Both the position numbers and the translations under genes were made by a program. Below the pieces are notes generated by a model. That model was not told the origin of the DNA. It worked only from the letters and a program-made list of their open reading frames with translations, and ran no database searches. DNA of 64,000 nt from Acidobacteriota bacterium (GTDB lineage Bacteria > Acidobacteriota > Vicinamibacteria > Marinacidobacterales > Marinacidobacteraceae): the NCBI GenBank assembly GCA_028877265.1, contig JAPPGX010000133.1:1-64000 (forward strand), written 5' to 3'. Every line of letters begins with the position of its first letter. Within the stretch, counting starts at the first letter, position 1. This document shows, in pieces, positions 60,750 to 64,000 of the stretch.

Positions 60750-61414
60750 CCCAGGACGCTGTAGTCGCCGTCCGTGATCAGGCGGATGGAGACGTACACC
60801 CCGAGCAGTCCGCCGGCCATCCAGGGGGAGTTGGGCGCCACGATCCAGGTGTACAGCTCCCGGCGGCTGATCCGCGCCTGCCGTCCGGCCACGAAGAAGC
60901 TGACCAGATAGACCGACGCCCCGTACATCACCTGCCAGAACAGGATGACGCCGACGATGCCGGTCAGGACGGCGGGCAGGAAACGGAACGTGCAGGCCGC
61001 GTACACGATCAGCGTGGGGACCGGAGTGAGAAACCCGTTGACGATGTCCACGTTGAATCCGAACGTGCGGCGGTCCGCGTAGGAACCGTCGTACTGGGAG
61101 TAGGCCGCCCAGACGTCAGCCCAGACCGTCGGGGACAGCAGCCGGACCAGCGGGACCCTCGCCCGGAGGAACTCGACGGCCGGGGTCCGGCCGGTGCGCT
61201 TCCTCCACTCGCGCCAGTACGCAGTGCGCGTCTCGACCAGGTCCCGCCGCAGGAAGAGGCAGATCTCCCAGTAGCAGATGAGCAGATTGATCGAGAGGAA
61301 CAGGCTGAGGAGGGCATGAAGGGCGTTCCAGTCCCCGTGTACCTGGTGGCGCGCGCCGATGCCGAGAAGCGTCAGGGCCGCGACGACCAGCGTCGCGAAG
61401 AGACCCGCCGGCAA
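60743..61414 (-). CDS. Multi-pass membrane protein, family unknown
   Basis: 223 residues from TTG 61414, which directly abuts the stop of the DinB gene. About five hydrophobic helices: FATLVVAALTLLGIG, ALLSLFLSINLLICYW, FLTPVPTLIVYAACTF, VLTGIVGVILFWQVM and GGLLGVYVSIRL. The conserved-looking WADVWAAYSQYDGSYADRRTFGFNVDIVNG segment lies between helices. The overall layout faintly recalls EXPERA/emopamil-binding proteins, but this is not secure. It is co-transcribed with the DinB gene. Confidence 0.65.
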   Translation of the reverse strand: MPAGLFATLVVAALTLLGIGARHQVHGDWNALHALLSLFLSINLLICYWEICLFLRRDLVETRTAYWREWRKRTGRTPAVEFLRARVPLVRLLSPTVWADVWAAYSQYDGSYADRRTFGFNVDIVNGFLTPVPTLIVYAACTFRFLPAVLTGIVGVILFWQVMYGASVYLVSFFVAGRQARISRRELYTWIVAPNSPWMAGGLLGVYVSIRLITDGDYSVLGY

Positions 61415-61939
61415 CTAGAGGTACCGCTCTTCCAGCACCCGCCGGTGGTGGATCGCGTGTCCCACCGTCAGAAAGCAGATCGCCCGGACGGTGGCCCGCG
61501 CGCCGCTCGCTTCCCCGCTCCGGTCGAGCGCGGCCCTGTCGAACGACCGCATCAGGCTCACGGTGGCCTGGCGGATCGCCTCCAGTTCGTCGAGCAGGGA
61601 TCCGAGAAAGCGTTCCCCGTGGCCCGAAGCCGCCACGTAGGGGTCCTGTTCCATACCCGGTAGGGGCGTGTCGTCACCCCGGGCGAAGCGCAGCGCCCGC
61701 ACCGACATGATGCGCTCGACGTCGGCCACATGGCCCACGACCTCCCGGACGGACCATTTCCCCGGCGCGTAGCCGCGGGCGGACGCCGCTTCGGAAACGC
61801 CGGCCAGCAGGGAGCGGAGGGTCTCCATTTCCCGGAGCGCCGCCTGCGGGAGGTCGTCGCCGTCCGGTACCTGGCGGATATAGCCGTGGTAGTAGTCGGC
61901 GCACTCGTCGGGCTGGGGCTTGTTCCACATGCGATGCAT
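61415..61939 (-). CDS. DinB-family metal-binding protein
   Basis: 174 residues. A four-helix DinB fold with metal-ligand histidines at REVVGHVADVERI (about 73) and in TVGHAIHHRRVLEERYL near the C-terminus. Family members include thiol transferases such as bacillithiol or mycothiol S-transferases and uncharacterised proteins. ATG at 61939 or 61930; neither has a good ribosome-binding site. It is divergent from the RidA-like gene with a 51-bp gap. Confidence 0.88.
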   Translation of the reverse strand: MHRMWNKPQPDECADYYHGYIRQVPDGDDLPQAALREMETLRSLLAGVSEAASARGYAPGKWSVREVVGHVADVERIMSVRALRFARGDDTPLPGMEQDPYVAASGHGERFLGSLLDELEAIRQATVSLMRSFDRAALDRSGEASGARATVRAICFLTVGHAIHHRRVLEERYL

Positions 61940-61990
61940 CGTAAGCGAGATGCCCCGGTACCATCGGCCCCATCCCCGGAGGATCTGTCC

Positions 61991-62473
61991 ATGCGCTCTT
62001 CTACTCTCCGTCTCGCTCTCGGCTGCGCCCTGCTGCCCGTCCTGGTCCTTTCCTGCACGGGGCCGGTGAACGTGGACATGGAAGTCCCCAAGCCCGAGAA
62101 ATCCCGCCTGGCCGGCCGCATTCCCCCCGTCGGTCCCTATTCCGCGGGAATCGAGTACGGGAACCTGGTGTTCCTCGCCGGCCAGATCGCTCTCAACCAC
62201 GAGGGCGGCGGACTCGTCGAGGGCGGCATCGCGGAGCAGACCCACCAGGTCATGCAGAACCTCGAGGCCGTTCTCGAGGAGGCCGGTCTCGGTTTCGGGG
62301 ACGTGGTCCGGAGCGGAGTGTTTCTCGCCGACGTGAACGATTTCGGAGCGATGAACGAGGTCTACGCCTCCTACTTCCCCGAGGGGGCGATCCCGCCGGT
62401 CCGCACCACGGTGGCGGTGGCCGACATCCCCCTCGGCGCGCTCCTCGAGATCGACATGATCGCGGTCCGCTGA
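61991..62473 (+). CDS. RidA-family lipoprotein
   Basis: 160 residues. GGAGG lies upstream of ATG 61991. A lipoprotein signal (CALLPVLVLSC) precedes a full RidA domain: PPVGPYSAGIEYGNLVFLAGQI, HQVMQNLEAVLEEAGLGFGDV and PPVRTTVAVADIPLGALLEIDMIAV. The Arg that binds the substrate carboxylate in active RidA deaminases (in PVRTTV) is kept. RidA normally works in the cytoplasm on reactive enamines, so a lipid-anchored version outside the cytoplasm is unusual. The amino-acid permease gene starts 40 bp later. Confidence 0.9.
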   Translation: MRSSTLRLALGCALLPVLVLSCTGPVNVDMEVPKPEKSRLAGRIPPVGPYSAGIEYGNLVFLAGQIALNHEGGGLVEGGIAEQTHQVMQNLEAVLEEAGLGFGDVVRSGVFLADVNDFGAMNEVYASYFPEGAIPPVRTTVAVADIPLGALLEIDMIAVR

Positions 62474-62513
62474 CCGGCCCATCGACCGGCGGTTCCGAGA
62501 GGCCGGCCGCACC

Positions 62514-63824
62514 GTGACGAGCGGTCCTGGAGGCCCGGATCGCGGGCTCGGCCTCTCGCTCTGGACCGCCGCCATGTTCGTGGTGGCGAACATGATCGGG
62601 ACCGGAGTCTTCACGAGCCTGGGCTTCCAGGTCGCCGCGGTTCCCTCGGCGTTCCCGGCGCTCCTCCTGTGGGTGGTCGGCGGTCTGGTGGCCCTCGCGG
62701 GGGCGCTTGTCTATGGCGAGCTGGGAGCCGCGCTGCCCCGTTCCGGGGGCGAATACAACCTGCTCCGGCGGAGCTTCCATCCGGCCGCGGGATTCGCCGC
62801 CGGGTGCGTTTCCGCGACCATGGGCTTCGCGGCGCCCACCGCGCTCGCGGCGGTGGCGATGGCCACCTACCTGCAGCCGCTCTTCCCCGGCATCGAGCCG
62901 GTCCACTTCGCGGCGGGGACCGTGATCGCCTTCACCGCCGTGCACTCCCTGCCGGTCGGCTGGAGCAGCGGGGTCAACAACGTCCTCACCGCCGCCAAGA
63001 TCCTGCTGGTCATCGCGTTCTGCTGCATGGGGTTCTGGGCCGGCGGGGTCTCGACGCCGCTCGTTCCGAAGCCGGGGGACTTCGAGCTGCTGCTGAGCCC
63101 GGGGTTCGCGGTTTCGCTCGTGTTCGTCTCGTATGCCTATACCGGCTGGAATGCCGCGGTCTATGTCGTCGGGGACCTGAGGCGTCCCGAGCGGCTCGCC
63201 CGGGCGCTGGTGGCCGGCACTCTCCTGGTCACCGTCCTCTACGTCCTGGTGAACTTCGTCATCCTGCGGGCTGTCCCGCTGGAGGATCTCGCCGGCAGGA
63301 TCGAGATCGGGTACCTGGCGGCCGAACGGATTCTCGGCGCCACCGGGGGCCGCGTGATGGCCGCGGTGCTCGGGCTGGTCCTGGCCTCGACGGTCAGCGC
63401 CATGGTGTTCCTCGGCCCGCGGGTGGTCCGCGCCATGGGAGAGGACGAGCCCTTCCTCAGGCCCCTCGGCCGCGCCACCGAAGGGGGGATCCCGCATCGC
63501 GCGCTGCTCCTGCAGCTCGGCATCACCCTGGTGCTGCTCTATTCGGGCACCTTCGAGCAGATCCTGCTCTATGCCGGGTTCACCCTGAACCTGATGACGG
63601 CGGCTGCGGTGGCCGGGGTCTTCCGGCTGCGCGCCGGCAGGATCCCGGGCGCCGTCCCCGGCCGGTTCCGGACCCCGCTGTACCCCGTCGTCCCGCTGTT
63701 CTTCCTGGGGATGAGCGCGTGGGCGCTGGGCTACACGCTGCTGGAGCGGCCCGCCGAGTCGCTGCTCGGCCTTGCTACCGCGAGCGCCGGCGCGGTGCTC
63801 TACCTGGTGGCGAAACGCTCCTGA
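62514..63824 (+). CDS. APC-superfamily amino acid permease
   Basis: 436 residues from GTG 62514. About twelve transmembrane helices. Helix 1 carries the substrate-binding NMIGTGVFTSLGF, followed by LVYGELGAALPRSGGEYNLLRR, the APC signature. Helix 6 has FVSYAYTGWNAAVYVVGDLRRPER. It imports an amino acid or related compound by ion symport or exchange. Its place beside a RidA-like protein and several exported amide hydrolases supports an amino-acid uptake role. Confidence 0.92.
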   Translation: MTSGPGGPDRGLGLSLWTAAMFVVANMIGTGVFTSLGFQVAAVPSAFPALLLWVVGGLVALAGALVYGELGAALPRSGGEYNLLRRSFHPAAGFAAGCVSATMGFAAPTALAAVAMATYLQPLFPGIEPVHFAAGTVIAFTAVHSLPVGWSSGVNNVLTAAKILLVIAFCCMGFWAGGVSTPLVPKPGDFELLLSPGFAVSLVFVSYAYTGWNAAVYVVGDLRRPERLARALVAGTLLVTVLYVLVNFVILRAVPLEDLAGRIEIGYLAAERILGATGGRVMAAVLGLVLASTVSAMVFLGPRVVRAMGEDEPFLRPLGRATEGGIPHRALLLQLGITLVLLYSGTFEQILLYAGFTLNLMTAAAVAGVFRLRAGRIPGAVPGRFRTPLYPVVPLFFLGMSAWALGYTLLERPAESLLGLATASAGAVLYLVAKRS

Positions 63825-64000
63825 AGCGTCGCCGAGCCTCGTCCCGGTCCACGGAGACCGCATCGCTGGCGCGGACCCCTTGCCGGAGGCGCGGCCGGGG
63901 AGCCATCAGGAAACTGTGAAGGTCGAGAGTTGCCCGGGACGGGACGGCGATTCCCCGGCGGGCGAGCAGCGCCGCCGCTTGCCGTTCGTCATTGGCCGCC
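63775..64000 (-). CDS. Possible 3' end of a minus-strand gene cut by the window edge
   Basis: A minus-strand frame is open from the window end to a TAG at 63775-63777 (about 74 codons). It contains NDERQAAALLARRGIAVPSR and HSFLMAPRPRLRQGVRASD, with reasonable coding character in its first 55 codons. It would overlap the permease 3' end by about 50 bp, which is long for convergent genes. The family is not recognisable from this fragment. Confidence 0.35.
   Translation of the reverse strand, partial: AANDERQAAALLARRGIAVPSRATLDLHSFLMAPRPRLRQGVRASDAVSVDRDEARRRFRSVSPPGRAPRRRSR

Overview
The window is GC-rich, densely coded bacterial chromosome with many secreted enzymes (Sec, Tat and lipoprotein signals), an outer-membrane TonB-dependent receptor and a c-type cytochrome, so the host is Gram-negative and respiratory. 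The gene mix (DUF3014 protein, MoaD/ThiS next to an Asp-box propeller, SoxCD-like pair, many amidohydrolases) would suit an environmental or marine lineage such as Acidobacteriota or Gemmatimonadota. This is inference; there is no rRNA or clear phylogenetic marker here beyond two aminoacyl-tRNA synthetases.

Layout. 0.2-3 kb: small membrane protein, DUF3014 protein, MoaD/ThiS plus Asp-box propeller. 3.2-10.1 kb: a co-directional run of a DUF4175-like membrane protein, MoxR ATPase, DUF58 protein, BatA-like VWA protein and glutamyl-tRNA synthetase. 10.4-11.1 kb: PIN/ribbon-helix-helix toxin-antitoxin pair on the minus strand. 11.2-21.5 kb: PQQ-type propeller, N-acyl-D-amino-acid deacylase-like lipoprotein, small secreted and redox proteins, DUF805, VOC protein, S9 peptidase overlapping a cupin, and a membrane coiled-coil protein overlapping a VWA-like lipoprotein.

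21.5-31.6 kb is an accessory island. It has a DUF4102-type tyrosine integrase, a second integrase 3' fragment about 2.1 kb downstream, a gene broken by two in-frame stops, two endonuclease/exonuclease/phosphatase-fold genes (one with most catalytic residues lost), a frameshifted DUF4268 gene, and a lipoprotein with a zinc ribbon. It also carries several palindromic repeat families. The most unusual is a tandem array of three 261-325 bp units, each bounded by 24-bp inverted ends, whose junctions form perfect hairpins with compensatory base changes.

31.7-43.2 kb: TonB receptor, gamma-glutamyltransferase, then soxC-like, soxD-like and glnS with overlapping ends, then a TPR protein, M55 D-aminopeptidase and a second TPR protein. 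43.6-48.7 kb: a minus-strand signalling set of a response regulator with PP2C output, a periplasmic ligand-binding protein and a HAMP histidine kinase. 48.8-64 kb: Tat-exported class V aminotransferase, amidase, D-2-hydroxyacid dehydrogenase, FAH-family protein, gamma-glutamylcyclotransferase, two divergent YtcJ-like amidohydrolases, a degenerate alpha/beta-hydrolase lipoprotein, MFS and APC transporters, DinB and RidA-like proteins.

The exported enzymes (S9 and M55 peptidases, deacylase, amidase, GGT, amidohydrolases) with two transporters suggest scavenging of peptides, D-amino acids and gamma-glutamyl compounds. Intergenic DNA is rich in small non-autonomous repeats: CTAG-bounded MITEs whose ends supply stop codons, REP-like palindromes, and a three-hairpin repeat seen twice with covarying stems.
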